Below the pieces are notes generated by a model. The model saw nothing but the letters and a program-made list of their open reading frames with translations. It was not told the DNA's origin and did not search any database. DNA of 64,000 nucleotides from Comamonas testosteroni (lineage in GTDB: Bacteria > Pseudomonadota > Gammaproteobacteria > Burkholderiales > Burkholderiaceae_C): positions 111,836-175,835 of the forward strand of contig NZ_CP129673.1 in the NCBI RefSeq assembly GCF_030505195.1. The letters run 5' to 3'. Positions 16,968-28,493 of this stretch are shown here, one piece after another (position 1 is the first letter of the stretch; each line of letters opens with the position of its first letter). The position numbers and the translations under genes were made by a program.

Positions 16968-18281
16968 TCAAGATTCCGCCTCTGGCGGCATCTCATCGTC
17001 GAGCGAACGTAGCCAAGTGAGCCGTTCTCCCAGCTTGCGCTCAACGCCTCTGTCGGTTGGTTGATACCAACCCGGCCGCGCCACCCCTTCAGGAAAATAG
17101 GTTTGCCCAGCGGCATAGCCATTGGGCTCATCATGGGCGTAGCGGTAGCCTTCGCGATATCCCATCTGCTTCATCAGCTTCGTCGGCGCATTGCGAAGAT
17201 GAAGTGGTACAGGCTGGGAGCCGCTGCGCTTGACGAACGCCTTGGCCTGGTCCCACGCGGCATATGCGGCATTCGACTTGGGGGCCAGAGCAAGGTAAGT
17301 CACCGCCTGGGCCAGCGGTATCTCGCCTTCGGGCGAGCCCAACCTGTCGTAGGCCAACGCGGCATTGAGTGCCAATTGCAGCGCCTGCGGGTCTGCATTG
17401 CCGATGTCTTCGCTGGCCATCACCACCATGCGACGGGTCACCTGACTCACATCACCGCTGCCATCGAGGATGCGAGCCAGCCAATACAGGGCCGCATCGG
17501 GGTCGGAACCCCGCAGCGATTTGTGAAATGCCGAGAGCTGCCAGTAGAACTCGTCGCCGCCCTTATCGAAGCGGCGCAGCGACGGACTGGTGGACAACCT
17601 GGTGAACTCGCCATCGACCAGAGGTTTGCCGGCGCCCGCCGCCGCATTTGTCACCTGCTCAAGCAGATTGAGGAAGCGCCTGCCATCGCCATCGGCGAAG
17701 CCCTTGAGCAAGTCCAGCGCGTCCGCATCCAACCTGATGCCCTGCAGATGCGGCAGTGCGCGTGCATAGAGCTGCTGCATCTCTTCGCCAGACAGCGGCT
17801 CCAGTGTGTAGACCTGAGCACGAGAGAGAAGGGCGGAATTGACAGCCAACCCCGGATGCTCCGTAGTCCCTCCCACCAGGGTAAGCAGACCCGACTCGAC
17901 ATGGGGTAACAACGCATCCTGCTGCGCCTTGTTGAAGCGATGGATTTCATCAACGAAAAGGACTGTAGAACGACCGTGGTTGTCCAGTTCAGCCTGGGCT
18001 TCGTCGATGGCTTGCCGAATGTCCTTCACCCCGGCCAGCACGGCGGAGATGGCGATGAAGCGGCTGTCGGTCACGCTGGCGGCTAGGCGGCCCAGGGTGG
18101 TCTTGCCCACGCCCGGTGGCCCCCAGAGGATGAACGAGTGCAGCTTGCACGACTCGAATGCGAGGCGCAGCGGCTTGCCGGGGCCAAGCAAGTGCCTTTG
18201 CCCGACGAATTCATCCAGCGTCTTGGGGCGCAGGAGTTCGGCCAAGGGAGGCTTGGGCTTTGTCGTGAATAGATCGGTCAA
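16968..18281 (-). CDS. rarA: Replication-associated recombination AAA+ ATPase RarA/MgsA
   Basis: 437 aa, the family length. Walker A GPPGVGKTTLGRL near residue 53, Walker B LFVDEIHRFNKAQQDALLPH near 107, sensor GGTTEHPGLAVNSALLSR, and the C-terminal tetramerisation part (SGDVSQVTRRMVVMASEDIG...YPFPEG-like TYFPEGVARPGW). RarA acts at stalled replication forks. It is a second, mobile copy of what is normally a chromosomal gene and is placed with uvrA-like and formaldehyde genes, suggesting selection for damage tolerance. Confidence 0.92.
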   Translation of the reverse strand: MTDLFTTKPKPPLAELLRPKTLDEFVGQRHLLGPGKPLRLAFESCKLHSFILWGPPGVGKTTLGRLAASVTDSRFIAISAVLAGVKDIRQAIDEAQAELDNHGRSTVLFVDEIHRFNKAQQDALLPHVESGLLTLVGGTTEHPGLAVNSALLSRAQVYTLEPLSGEEMQQLYARALPHLQGIRLDADALDLLKGFADGDGRRFLNLLEQVTNAAAGAGKPLVDGEFTRLSTSPSLRRFDKGGDEFYWQLSAFHKSLRGSDPDAALYWLARILDGSGDVSQVTRRMVVMASEDIGNADPQALQLALNAALAYDRLGSPEGEIPLAQAVTYLALAPKSNAAYAAWDQAKAFVKRSGSQPVPLHLRNAPTKLMKQMGYREGYRYAHDEPNGYAAGQTYFPEGVARPGWYQPTDRGVERKLGERLTWLRSLDDEMPPEAES

Positions 18282-18412
18282 GTTCGTCTCCCAGGCATTT
18301 CAAGAAAATGATTCCGATGGCGCAGGTTCTTGTGTAAGTACGCGTATTTCTTCAAACCCAACATTTGAGTTGACTGGAACCAGCCAGCGACTGCGCTGGA
18401 TCACCCCTTGGT

Positions 18413-19186
18413 TCACAAGGCGCTATTGCCATGAGACAGCGAGCTCACTACGGCAACTATCGCGATCCCAAGCAGAAGCCAAGCCACTTGTATCGTGGCG
18501 TCCTTCGCCGTTCGGCGTTGCTGCATCCGAGGTATTACGTCTGAGAGCGCCACATAGATAAAGCTGCTCCCAGCCACAGCCATCAAGAATGGTTGCCAAT
18601 GCTGTAGCTTTGCAAGCAGAAGATATCCACTTACACCTCCTAATGCTGTCATCCCGCCAGCCATGGTGAGTTTCAGAACCGCAGAACCTCGATAACTCCC
18701 CTCCCGTAGAACGGCCAGATCACCCATGTGGTGAGGTATCTCATGCGCTAATACTGATGCGGCAGCAATCGCGCCCAATCGAATGTCCACGATGAACATA
18801 GAAGCGATCAGAACGCCGTCACCGAAACAATGAACACCATCGCCAATCAGCAATGCCCAACTGGAGCCTCTGTGAGAAGGGCTTGTATGTTCATGGTCGT
18901 GCGGGTGATGCCATAGCTCTGCCTTGCCCAAAAGAAAAAAGAAAACCAAGCCCGCCAGAATGACCAAGAAGAGCTCATGCGCATCTACATTGCTTTCAAG
19001 CGCTTCAGGCAGCAGATGAGTGAGGCTTGTAGTTAAAAGTGCGCCAGCTGCCAAACCAAGAAAGCCTTGCTGCGCGTAACTAGTCTGTCCATTGCTTGCC
19101 CTGGTACGGGCGACCAACAGATAGGCTATCCAGACGCTCCCTATGCCCGCGGCCAGCGTTGCCAGGATGACGATCATCAGTGACAT
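18413..19186 (-). CDS. ZIP-family metal transporter
   Basis: 257 aa with about seven to eight TM segments, a His-rich loop (WHHPHDHEHTSPSH, about 91-104) and the ZIP TM4-TM5 motifs HCFGDGVLIASMF and LAHEIPHHMGDLAVL that form the metal site. It probably imports or exports Zn2+ or a related divalent ion. Zinc is the cofactor of the class III alcohol dehydrogenase encoded nearby, so a supply role is possible but only inferred. Confidence 0.85.
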   Translation of the reverse strand: MSLMIVILATLAAGIGSVWIAYLLVARTRASNGQTSYAQQGFLGLAAGALLTTSLTHLLPEALESNVDAHELFLVILAGLVFFFLLGKAELWHHPHDHEHTSPSHRGSSWALLIGDGVHCFGDGVLIASMFIVDIRLGAIAAASVLAHEIPHHMGDLAVLREGSYRGSAVLKLTMAGGMTALGGVSGYLLLAKLQHWQPFLMAVAGSSFIYVALSDVIPRMQQRRTAKDATIQVAWLLLGIAIVAVVSSLSHGNSAL

Positions 19187-19399
19187 AGATTTTGTACGTA
19201 GTTAGTAGGCCAATGGATGTGAAAGAGCAGCTGTCTTGCCTGAATTGCCTGCTGGCTACTTAACTGCGCGGCCTTGCGCGCTGTTTAGAACAACCAGCTG
19301 TCTTATCCAGGCTACTGACGATCAACGTCGATTAAGCAAGACGATCAAGAATCCGTACTGCACCCAAACGTGGTCTTGCCTACTCCGGAGCATGGTCCT

Positions 19400-20719
19400 C
19401 TAATCCGAAGGTCCGGATTTACCCAACGCCATAGGCTTAGGGGGGTGGTCCTTGTCCGGGCTTGTCCGAAGGATGATGCGAGAGCCTCGGTAGCCAATGC
19501 TGTGGTTCCATACCCAACTCAAGGCAACGCTAAGGCGATTTCGAGTACCAATAAGAAAGTAGATATGCGCGAGTTTCCAAATCCACCATGCAAACGCTCC
19601 GCGCAGCTTCACTCGTCCCATGTCAATGACCGCCAGGCTACGGCCTATGGTTGCTAGGTTCCCCTGATGTCGGTATTTAAAGGCACCATCGCTGGGCTTA
19701 CCCTTCAAGCGTCGCCCAATCAGGCTAGCAACGTACTTGCCTTGCTGTTTTGCTGCTGGTGCAATTCCTGGGACAGGCTTTCCATCAGGCATAGTGCACG
19801 AGGCCGTATCGCCGATGGCAAAGATCTCAGGGTATCCCGCCACCGTCAGGTCGGCCCCTACGACAACTCGGCCAGCACGATCAGATGCAGCACCCAACCA
19901 GCGGGCTGCAGGAGACGCTTGGACTCCGGCGGCCCAGACGATGGTCTTGGCCGAAAGGGGGTTGCCGCCATACACCACGCCGTCCGCCGAGCATTCGGTG
20001 ACCGGCGTACCCAGCACGACCTCGACCCCGAGCTTTTCGAGCGCCTGGCGCGTATAGGCCGAAAGATCCTCTGGAAAGACGGACAACAGGCGTTGACCAG
20101 CCTCGATCAGTACAACCCGCGACGTGCTTGGATCGATGGAGCGAAAGTCTCGCGCCAGCGTGTCTCGTGCAAGCTCCGCGATGGTGCCCGCCAATTCCAC
20201 CCCGGTGGGGCCGCCACCGATGATGACGAAGGTCTGCAACGCAGCGCGTCGTTGCGGATCGCTCGTGCGCTCGGCTTCTTCGAATGCAGCGAGAATTCGG
20301 CCTCGGATGGTCGTGGCATCCTCAAGAGTTTTCAGGCCTGGGGCAAAAGGCTCCCATTCGTCATGCCCGAAATAAGCGTGGGTCGCGCCTGTAGCGAGCA
20401 CGAGCGTGTCATAGGGCTGGCGCGATCCATTGCTGAGAATGACTTCACGTGCGTCAGTGTCTACACCTTCCACTTCGGCCATCAACGTGTTCACTTCCGG
20501 CCGATTGCGGAAGAGATAGCGTATAGGCCAAGCGATCTCCGAGGTAGATAGGGACGCCCCTGCGACTTGGTAAAGCAATGGCTGGAACAGATGATGATTG
20601 CGCCGATCAATGATCGTCACATCGACCTCGGTGCCAGCTAGCTCGTTGGCAACTTCGATCCCACCGAAGCCTGCCCCAATGATGACGACGTGATGTCGGT
20701 CTGTAGAGGTCCTTAACAT
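19400..20719 (-). CDS. ndh: Type II NADH dehydrogenase (Ndh-like)
   Basis: 439 aa. FAD-binding GAGFGGIEVANELA at residues 15-28, the NADH-binding Rossmann motif IIGGGPTGVELAGTIAEL near 165, and the C-terminal FAIGDTASC FAD contact followed by an amphipathic membrane-anchoring tail. It oxidises NADH and reduces quinone without proton pumping. GAGGAG precedes the ATG. Next to frmA, which generates NADH from S-hydroxymethylglutathione, it could re-oxidise the NADH produced during formaldehyde oxidation; this coupling is inferred. Confidence 0.88.
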   Translation of the reverse strand: MLRTSTDRHHVVIIGAGFGGIEVANELAGTEVDVTIIDRRNHHLFQPLLYQVAGASLSTSEIAWPIRYLFRNRPEVNTLMAEVEGVDTDAREVILSNGSRQPYDTLVLATGATHAYFGHDEWEPFAPGLKTLEDATTIRGRILAAFEEAERTSDPQRRAALQTFVIIGGGPTGVELAGTIAELARDTLARDFRSIDPSTSRVVLIEAGQRLLSVFPEDLSAYTRQALEKLGVEVVLGTPVTECSADGVVYGGNPLSAKTIVWAAGVQASPAARWLGAASDRAGRVVVGADLTVAGYPEIFAIGDTASCTMPDGKPVPGIAPAAKQQGKYVASLIGRRLKGKPSDGAFKYRHQGNLATIGRSLAVIDMGRVKLRGAFAWWIWKLAHIYFLIGTRNRLSVALSWVWNHSIGYRGSRIILRTSPDKDHPPKPMALGKSGPSD

Positions 20720-20737
20720 GATCTGATCTCCTCTTAG

Positions 20738-21568
20738 TCAGCGGTTCAACGCTGACGCATGGTGTGCCATGTGTTCGCCGATGAAGCTGGCAATGAAGTA
20801 GTAGCTGTGGTCGTGGCCCGGCCGCAGGTTCAATGTCAGCGGATGCCCCGTTTCTTCACACACTTTGCGCAGCAGTTCGGGACGCAATTGACTTTCAATG
20901 AACTCATCGTTCAAGCCCTGGTCTACCAGTAACGGCAAACGTTCCCGTGCGGTACGGATCAATTCCACCGAGTCGTATTGCTTCCATGCCTCCTGATCAC
21001 CGCCCAGGTAGGCTCCAAAGGCCTTTTGTCCCCAGGGCACTTGAGTGGGAGCCACGATGGGGGAGAAGGCAGATACGCTGCGATAACGGCCAGGATTGCG
21101 CAGGGCGATGACTAGAGCCCCATGTCCACCCATGGAATGGCCACTGATGCCGCGTTCCGTCGTTACAGGAAACTGCGCCTCGATACGTGCAGGCAACTCA
21201 TGCACCACGTAGTCATACATCCGATAGTTCGCCGCCCAGGGCTCCTGTGTCGCATTGACATAGAAGCCTGCCCCTTGCCCGAGGTCATAGGCCGCATCGT
21301 TGGCAACACCTTCACCGCGAGGACTAGTATCCGGTGCGACAACGGCAATGCCATACTCAGCAGCGAAGCGCTGGACAGCGGACTTGGTGATGAAGTTTTG
21401 CTCCGTACAGGTGAGGCCCGATAGCCAGTAAAGCACCGGCACTTTGCCGTGCTGCGCCTGTGGAGGCAGATAGACACCGACCTTCATCGTGCAACCGAGT
21501 GTCGTCGATGCGTGCTGATAGACGTCCTGCCAGCCTTCAGAGCTGGCGTGATGTTCAATGCGTTCCAT
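20738..21568 (-). CDS. fghA: S-formylglutathione hydrolase
   Basis: Start MERIEHHASSEGWQDVYQHA at 21568 with GGAAAC upstream, giving 276 aa, the family length; two earlier in-frame starts lack support. Nucleophile elbow GISGHSMGGHGALV, oxyanion region WLSGLTCTEQNFITK, and C-terminal PGHDHSYYFIASFI with the catalytic His. It hydrolyses S-formylglutathione to formate and glutathione, the second step of formaldehyde detoxification after FrmA (23578-24687). Confidence 0.93.
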   Translation of the reverse strand: MERIEHHASSEGWQDVYQHASTTLGCTMKVGVYLPPQAQHGKVPVLYWLSGLTCTEQNFITKSAVQRFAAEYGIAVVAPDTSPRGEGVANDAAYDLGQGAGFYVNATQEPWAANYRMYDYVVHELPARIEAQFPVTTERGISGHSMGGHGALVIALRNPGRYRSVSAFSPIVAPTQVPWGQKAFGAYLGGDQEAWKQYDSVELIRTARERLPLLVDQGLNDEFIESQLRPELLRKVCEETGHPLTLNLRPGHDHSYYFIASFIGEHMAHHASALNR

Positions 21569-21623
21569 GTTGTTTCCAATATTCATAACTGCGCAGCCAT
21601 TGCGCACCAAGACAGCTGCGCTG

Positions 21624-22955
21624 TCAGGAGGATTTCACTTCTGCTGCCGGGTCGCCGTGGGCGTGCCTAATCCTGCGGACCGTCCACCAGATGGCCAGCA
21701 TCACCACAGGCACCAGGACAGCCCTTACTGGCGCAACCACGTCGTGAATGACGGGAATGCCTTTGAGCAGATAGCCCAGCAGACTCACGACGTAATAAGA
21801 AATTGCCGCGACCGACAGACCTTCAACCGTTTGCTGAAGGCGCAGCTGCATCTTGGCCCGGTCATTCATCGACGCGAGTAGGTCCCGATTTTGTCGTTCG
21901 AGCTCAACGTCTATCCAGGAACGCAGTAGCGAAATGGATCGATTCAACTTGTCTGAGAGCTTTGCCTGGCGCTCCTTTACGGACTGGCAGGTCCGCATCG
22001 CTGGAGCGATGCGACGCTGTAGAAAATCTGCCCATGTGCAGTAACCGGACACTGCCTCTTCCGAAAGAGAAGCCAGTCTTTCCTCGACGATCTCGTAGTA
22101 AGCACGGCTTGCGCCAAAACGATAGAGGTTTGCCGCAACACCGGCTTCCAGTTCCGCAGCTAGGCGAGTCAATTCGGCCAGCAAAACGTCACTGTCCCTC
22201 CGTCCGGCCAAACTGGTGCACATCTCGTCTGTGATGGCTGCCAGTCTTGACTCCATGCGTCGAAGTTCGTGCGTCATCGAACGAGTCAACGGAAGGGATA
22301 ACAATGCCAACGTCCGATAAGTCTCTATCTCCAACAGACGTTGAGAAAGTGCTCCAGCACGCGCAGGATTCAAATCTCGAGCGAGTATGAGAATGTGCGT
22401 TAGACCATCCTCATCCTGACGAAAGTCGGTCAAGACAGCGGCAGAGCCATTCTCCACCAGCGAGTAGCACAAGCTGGCTGGATCAAAGCGCTCAGCTTCC
22501 TTCTCAGTTTCCGAAGTCCATGGAAGTAGCCTCAAGCTAATGCCGGACACCACCGGACCGGGAGGAACAAATCCGTGCTTGAAGGGGTTTGCACCGCATG
22601 GCTCACCACTCTCAGCATCCAGCGCTGCGCACCAGAGGTACGTAGAAAATTCAGTGTGTTTTTCGCAGTGCAGATCTCCCTCGTCCCATGTCAATCCGTG
22701 AAGAGGAGTGGCATGATCGGGCTCTGCAACGCCGAAGCGATGAGACAGCTCACTCATCGCAGCTTGGTCCTTTGCAGCGTCGCCTTCGGTCATGAAGGCG
22801 AACTGCAATATGCCCCGAGGGGCTTCTATCAGCAGATGTGGGCGCGCATGCACTTCACCGACCGCAGCATCACGATCGGCATAAGCTGGCATGCCATACA
22901 CGGTGGCGGTGTGAGTGGGTTCTGCGGTCGCATTGACGTTTGCTGGATCTTTCAT
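21624..22955 (-). CDS. DUF3422-family membrane-anchored protein
   Basis: Start at 22955 (MKDPANVNATAEPTHTATVY) because GAGG lies 6 nt upstream. The N-terminal YGMPAYADRDAAVGEVHARP is the DUF3422 signature. The middle is a long helical region, and the C-terminus has two hydrophobic segments (VAAISYYVVSLLGYLLKG and VRAVLVPVVMLAIWWTV, about residues 380-430). The function of DUF3422 is not established. It often sits beside glutathione-dependent formaldehyde genes, as here between fghA and the VOC gene. Confidence 0.82.
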   Translation of the reverse strand: MKDPANVNATAEPTHTATVYGMPAYADRDAAVGEVHARPHLLIEAPRGILQFAFMTEGDAAKDQAAMSELSHRFGVAEPDHATPLHGLTWDEGDLHCEKHTEFSTYLWCAALDAESGEPCGANPFKHGFVPPGPVVSGISLRLLPWTSETEKEAERFDPASLCYSLVENGSAAVLTDFRQDEDGLTHILILARDLNPARAGALSQRLLEIETYRTLALLSLPLTRSMTHELRRMESRLAAITDEMCTSLAGRRDSDVLLAELTRLAAELEAGVAANLYRFGASRAYYEIVEERLASLSEEAVSGYCTWADFLQRRIAPAMRTCQSVKERQAKLSDKLNRSISLLRSWIDVELERQNRDLLASMNDRAKMQLRLQQTVEGLSVAAISYYVVSLLGYLLKGIPVIHDVVAPVRAVLVPVVMLAIWWTVRRIRHAHGDPAAEVKSS

Positions 22956-23127
22956 ACCGACCTCATCTCTCATAGTTTGAAAATCACCACGCTTCACATT
23001 TATTGCCCAGGACCAAGCACAAGGTGCGTGGCCATGGGCCAGTCTTCAGATGCTTCATGCTCTGGGATTTGGCCGGTACCGGCGCTACAAGTAGACCCAG
23101 TACCGGCTTTGTCAGAGCTATTTCAGC

Positions 23128-23526
23128 TTAGATGAAGGTGTAAGAGCAGACCTTGTTGCCAGCGGGATCGCGCAGATACGCCGCATAAGCGCCAGGCAGA
23201 TGTCCGCGAGGACCAGGTTGACCCTCGTCAGTGCCACCAGCTGCAAGGCCGGCTGCATGGAAAGCATCCACTTCAGCAGGAGAGGCAGCTGCGAAGCCTA
23301 CTGTCACGCCATTGCTGGAGGGAGCTTCGCCATTGCCGGGGCGGGCAATGATGAAGGCTGGCTTTTCGCGGCCATAGAGTACCCAGCCATTGCCGAAAGG
23401 ACCGAGGTTATTGATGCCGAGAGCACCCAGCGCTGCATCGTAAAACGCGGCCGACTTTTGAACATCGGCTGCACCGATAAAGACGTGGGAGAAAATGCCG
23501 TCACCGGAGATAACAGGAGTAGACAT
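23128..23526 (-). CDS. VOC-superfamily (glyoxalase-like) protein
   Basis: 132 aa with the beta-alpha-beta-beta-beta VOC pattern: FSHVFIGAADVQKSAAFYDA at about 12-31, NGVTVGFAAASPAEVDAFH in the middle, and YAAYLRDPAGNKVCSYTFI at the C-terminus. Glyoxalase/dioxygenase family members bind metal and often glutathione adducts. It lies 51 bp downstream of frmA in the same direction; a role with glutathione-linked aldehydes is an inference from position. Confidence 0.85.
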   Translation of the reverse strand: MSTPVISGDGIFSHVFIGAADVQKSAAFYDAALGALGINNLGPFGNGWVLYGREKPAFIIARPGNGEAPSSNGVTVGFAAASPAEVDAFHAAGLAAGGTDEGQPGPRGHLPGAYAAYLRDPAGNKVCSYTFI

Positions 23527-23577
23527 GGAAGTTTTCCTTGATATTTGCTGTTGAAAAGATCGTTATTGATCCGTGGG

Positions 23578-24970
<1,393 letters not shown>

Positions 24971-25876
24971 ATGAACAAGGAAATTGAACTGCTGCGTATC
25001 TTTCGAGTGGCGGCCGAAAGCAGCAGTTTTCGCGATGCGGCCGTCCGGCTCAGTACTTCCCCGCAAGGCGTTACACGCGCCATCCAGCAACTGGAGCAAC
25101 ACTACGGCGAGGTGTTGTTTCATAGAAGCACGCGCCAGGTACGCATCAGTGCGTTTGGTGAAGGTTTGTTAGACCAGGTGCGCCCCGCATTGGAGCGGTT
25201 CGAGGAACTCTGGCGAGTTCCTGGGCGTGACGAACAGACATCCCTCTCTGGCACGGTTCGCATCACGGCACCGCTCAGCTTAGGCACCCGGGCGGTTCTG
25301 CCTGCACTGGAGCGCGTGGCCGCGCGTCATCCCGCAATCACACTGGATGTCCGTCTGTCCGATCGCATCAGCAATACGGTTGAAGAAGGGATTGACGTTG
25401 GCGTCAGGCTCGGATTTATGCGCGATAGCCGCTTCGTCGCGCGAAAGGCCGCCGACATGAAATTTCCAATCGTTGCCGCACCGCATTTGATTAGAAAAGT
25501 TGGCGTACCTGACACCATTGATGCCCTCAGCAGACTGCCGACCACTGCGTCTATGGATCTCAATACCGGCCGCCCCTGGCCTTGGTATTTCAAAGCGGGA
25601 CGCCAGTGGACACCCATTGCTGCCGCAATCGTCGTCGACAATGCCGACATGGAATTGGGGGCGGCGTTGGCAGGCATCGCCTTTGCACAACTGCCAGACT
25701 ACGTAGTCGCCCCATACATTGCCAGCGGAAAGCTCGTGCGCGTGCTGGAGAAAGAAGAATCTTCAGCATGGGGTTTGTACGTTTATCGGCCGCAGCGCGG
25801 CCCGGTCTCGGGAAGAGTTCGGGCGGTATTTGATGAAATGCTGGCTGCCGTTAAATCGTTGCCGGCATTGAGGTGA
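24971..25876 (+). CDS. LysR-family regulator, divergent from frmA
   Basis: The ATG at 24971 follows AGGTGAGG and gives 301 aa with the helix-turn-helix at residues 1-60 (ELLRIFRVAAESSSFRDAAV, then QGVTRAIQQLEQHYGEVLFH), then a LysR substrate-binding domain (GTVRITAPLSLGTRAVLPAL onward). An upstream extension of the frame to 24806 has no domain. Position and orientation suggest it controls the leftward frmA operon. Formaldehyde operons of enterics use FrmR instead, so a LysR control gene is a difference worth noting. Confidence 0.9.
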   Translation: MNKEIELLRIFRVAAESSSFRDAAVRLSTSPQGVTRAIQQLEQHYGEVLFHRSTRQVRISAFGEGLLDQVRPALERFEELWRVPGRDEQTSLSGTVRITAPLSLGTRAVLPALERVAARHPAITLDVRLSDRISNTVEEGIDVGVRLGFMRDSRFVARKAADMKFPIVAAPHLIRKVGVPDTIDALSRLPTTASMDLNTGRPWPWYFKAGRQWTPIAAAIVVDNADMELGAALAGIAFAQLPDYVVAPYIASGKLVRVLEKEESSAWGLYVYRPQRGPVSGRVRAVFDEMLAAVKSLPALR

Positions 25877-26037
25877 CACGCGACCAAGCGTCGTAGGGCA
25901 TCAGCTTCGGAAAGCAAAGCACCGAGCCTTGGTGGCTCATTACGTATGCCCGAATTGTTAGTCGACCTTCTGCTCGCTTAAACTAGATGCAGATCGGTCG
26001 ACCGTACAACTTAGTTGCTATTAAAGCCGGCTAAAGA

Positions 26038-28014
26038 TTAGATATAAATGAATTGCCGGTACAAAACATCCAATTGACTACGGATTTCTTCCACGTGTTG
26101 CTCGTCACCAGCGTCGGTAAATTCGAGTAGTAATTGTTCCTTGGCAGTGATTTGGTCGCAAAGGTCGGACAAACTCTTGCAGAAAGCCTCGGAGTGAACT
26201 GTGGGTTCCTCCGCATTCGTCTCTTTTCCTGCCAGCTTTCGCACAGAAGAGGTCGGAGAGATTCCGTTTTCTTCGTTAAAGGCAATTTGAAGTTCCCTGC
26301 GCCGATTTGTCTCATCAATTGCTTGCTGCATCGCAGGAGTCATCGCATCCGCATACAAGATCGCTTTTCCGTTCTCATTCCGGGCGACTCGGCCTATCAT
26401 CTGAATGAGCGCCTGGGCCGACCTCAGGAAGCCCGCACGGTCCGCATCGAGAATGGCTACCAATGACGCCTCGGGGATATCCAGCCCCTCGCGCAAAAGG
26501 CTCACGCCGATCAGAACATCAAACTCCCCAGCGCGCAGGCCATTGATGATTTCAACACGATCCTCCGCCTTGATGTCCGAATGCATGTAGCGCGCTCGGA
26601 TTCCGCTGTCCGTCAAGAAATCCGTCAACTCTTCCGCGCCGACCTTTGTCAGCGTGGTCACGAGCACGCGGTCTTTTCTCTTCACGCACGTCGATATTTC
26701 GGCAAGCAGATCGTTCATGCGCCCGTCCGCCTTTCGCACCTCCACCTTGGGATCAAGCAGCCCTGTGGGCCGGATGATCTGCTCGACAACCCGGCCTTTC
26801 GATACCCTCAACTCGTATTCACCAGGAGTGGCCGAAACAAAGATGGTCTGTGGCTTGACCTTCTCGAATTCGCCAAAGTTCAATGGCCGGTTGTTCTTCG
26901 ATGAAGGCAAACGGAACCCGTAATCGATCAACGTATCCTTGCGTGCCTGATCCCCCCGGTACATTGCGGATATCTGCGGCACCATGACGTGGGATTCATC
27001 AACGAACAGGAGCCCGTCTTTCGGCAGGTAATCCAGCAAGGTGATCGGAGGCGCAGCCGAGTCCCGGTCACTGAAGTAGCAGGAATAATTCTCCATCCCC
27101 GAGCAGTAGCCAAGCTCCCGCATCATCTCTACGTCGTTTGTGATCCGCTCGTACAGACGGTTGGCCTCGACCAAGCGATTGTCCCTGTTTAGTTGGGCAA
27201 CGCGCTCTTCCATTTCAGCGAGAATCTTCTCGGACGCGGATTCGATCTTGTTCGTAGGTGTCGCGAAAAGCGTCTTTGGAGAAACCAAGTAGTGGTCAAT
27301 TTTCCCCAGTGTTTTACCCGTAACAGGGTCTAGCCATTGAACAGACTCAACAGAGTCGTCCAGCAGTTCCACCCGAACCGCCCTGTGTTCTGAATCGGCA
27401 GGGAAAATATCAATCACCTCACCTCGAACTCGGAACGTTGCACGCTTGAGGGTGCGCTCAGTACGCTCATATTGCAGTAGAACCAGGCGACGAATCAGCT
27501 CCCGCTGATTTAGGTTGGCCCCAGGGGACAGAGCCATCTGCAGCGCTCGGTATGCATCTGGATCACCCAGGCCGTAGATTGAAGAAACCGAAGCAACGAC
27601 AATCACGTCGCGGCGCTCAATCAAGGATTTGGTCGTGGATAGACGCAGACGCTCAAGATGATCATTGATCGCCGAGTCCTTTTGAATGAAGCGATCACTG
27701 CCCGGTATATAGACCTCGGGCTGGAAATAGTCATAGTAGGAAACAAAATACTCGACCGCATTTTCTGGGAAGAAATGCTTCATTTCACTATAAAGCTGCG
27801 CGGTCAATGTCTTGTTAGGAGCCAAGATCAATGTAGGCCGCTTCAGACGATGGATCACATTGGCCATCGTAAAGGTCTTGCCTGAGCCAGTGATCCCCTT
27901 CAGCGTTTGGTGTGTCGCACCTTCTTCTAGGTCAGATAGCAGGCGCGCTATCGCTTCTGGCTGGTCCCCCGCCGGCGTATAGTTGGAGTGCAGTATGAAC
28001 ATACCGGTTGACAT
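26038..28014 (-). CDS. uvrB: Excinuclease ABC subunit UvrB
   Basis: 658 aa. Walker [11 protein letters not shown] near residue 40, the beta-hairpin region [23 protein letters not shown]-like [14 protein letters not shown], helicase motifs [22 protein letters not shown] and [14 protein letters not shown], and a C-terminal UVR motif from about 615 ([19 protein letters not shown]) that would contact UvrC. AGGAG precedes the ATG by 7 nt. It loads onto damaged DNA after UvrA. A mobile uvrB is unusual; no uvrC is present in the window. Confidence 0.95.
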   Translation of the reverse strand: MSTGMFILHSNYTPAGDQPEAIARLLSDLEEGATHQTLKGITGSGKTFTMANVIHRLKRPTLILAPNKTLTAQLYSEMKHFFPENAVEYFVSYYDYFQPEVYIPGSDRFIQKDSAINDHLERLRLSTTKSLIERRDVIVVASVSSIYGLGDPDAYRALQMALSPGANLNQRELIRRLVLLQYERTERTLKRATFRVRGEVIDIFPADSEHRAVRVELLDDSVESVQWLDPVTGKTLGKIDHYLVSPKTLFATPTNKIESASEKILAEMEERVAQLNRDNRLVEANRLYERITNDVEMMRELGYCSGMENYSCYFSDRDSAAPPITLLDYLPKDGLLFVDESHVMVPQISAMYRGDQARKDTLIDYGFRLPSSKNNRPLNFGEFEKVKPQTIFVSATPGEYELRVSKGRVVEQIIRPTGLLDPKVEVRKADGRMNDLLAEISTCVKRKDRVLVTTLTKVGAEELTDFLTDSGIRARYMHSDIKAEDRVEIINGLRAGEFDVLIGVSLLREGLDIPEASLVAILDADRAGFLRSAQALIQMIGRVARNENGKAILYADAMTPAMQQAIDETNRRRELQIAFNEENGISPTSSVRKLAGKETNAEEPTVHSEAFCKSLSDLCDQITAKEQLLLEFTDAGDEQHVEEIRSQLDVLYRQFIYI

Positions 28015-28490
28015 GGAACATCTCCTAATTGAAGCACTTCAACTTGGCCTGATGCGTCAGCTATTTCAGAAGACCTATAGCAGTGCCAAACCGAGACGCG
28101 AATGGCGGTGATCCGGACGAGCCCCATGTGGGCCTAGGCGTCGCTCATGATAGCCCACACATGGGTCGATCTCCTAGTGCATCCTAGGAGTGCCACGACA
28201 TTTGCGAGCAGCTTTCTGAGAGCTGTCTGTACCTGGGGCTGCATGCCTCATGAACCGTCGAGATCGAGCTGTGATTGGAGGCCCCGAGCTTGATGCGAAA
28301 TGTGTGATGTACTTCCATTCACGATACGTGCCTTCGGCCCTAAAGATGCACGATTTCGACATTCGACCACTTGCCAGCAAGGTACTCGGCCACAAGTCTC
28401 CGATGGCAGTGATGGGGCCTGTCTTCGCTGCAAAGCAGGCAACTATTGTTAAGTTTTTCTTTATCAATTGATTCAATTTTTCTGGAGGAC
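28015..28490. other. Gene-free stretch with dyads between uvrB and the IS256-type element
   Basis: No convincing gene. Dyads at 28171-28190 (CTCCTAG / CTAGGAG) and a looser one around 28124-28163 (CATGTGGGC...GCCCACACATG) are visible. The stretch includes the uvrB promoter. Short open frames on both strands here lack start signals and protein-like composition. Confidence 0.4.
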
Positions 28491-28493
28491 AGA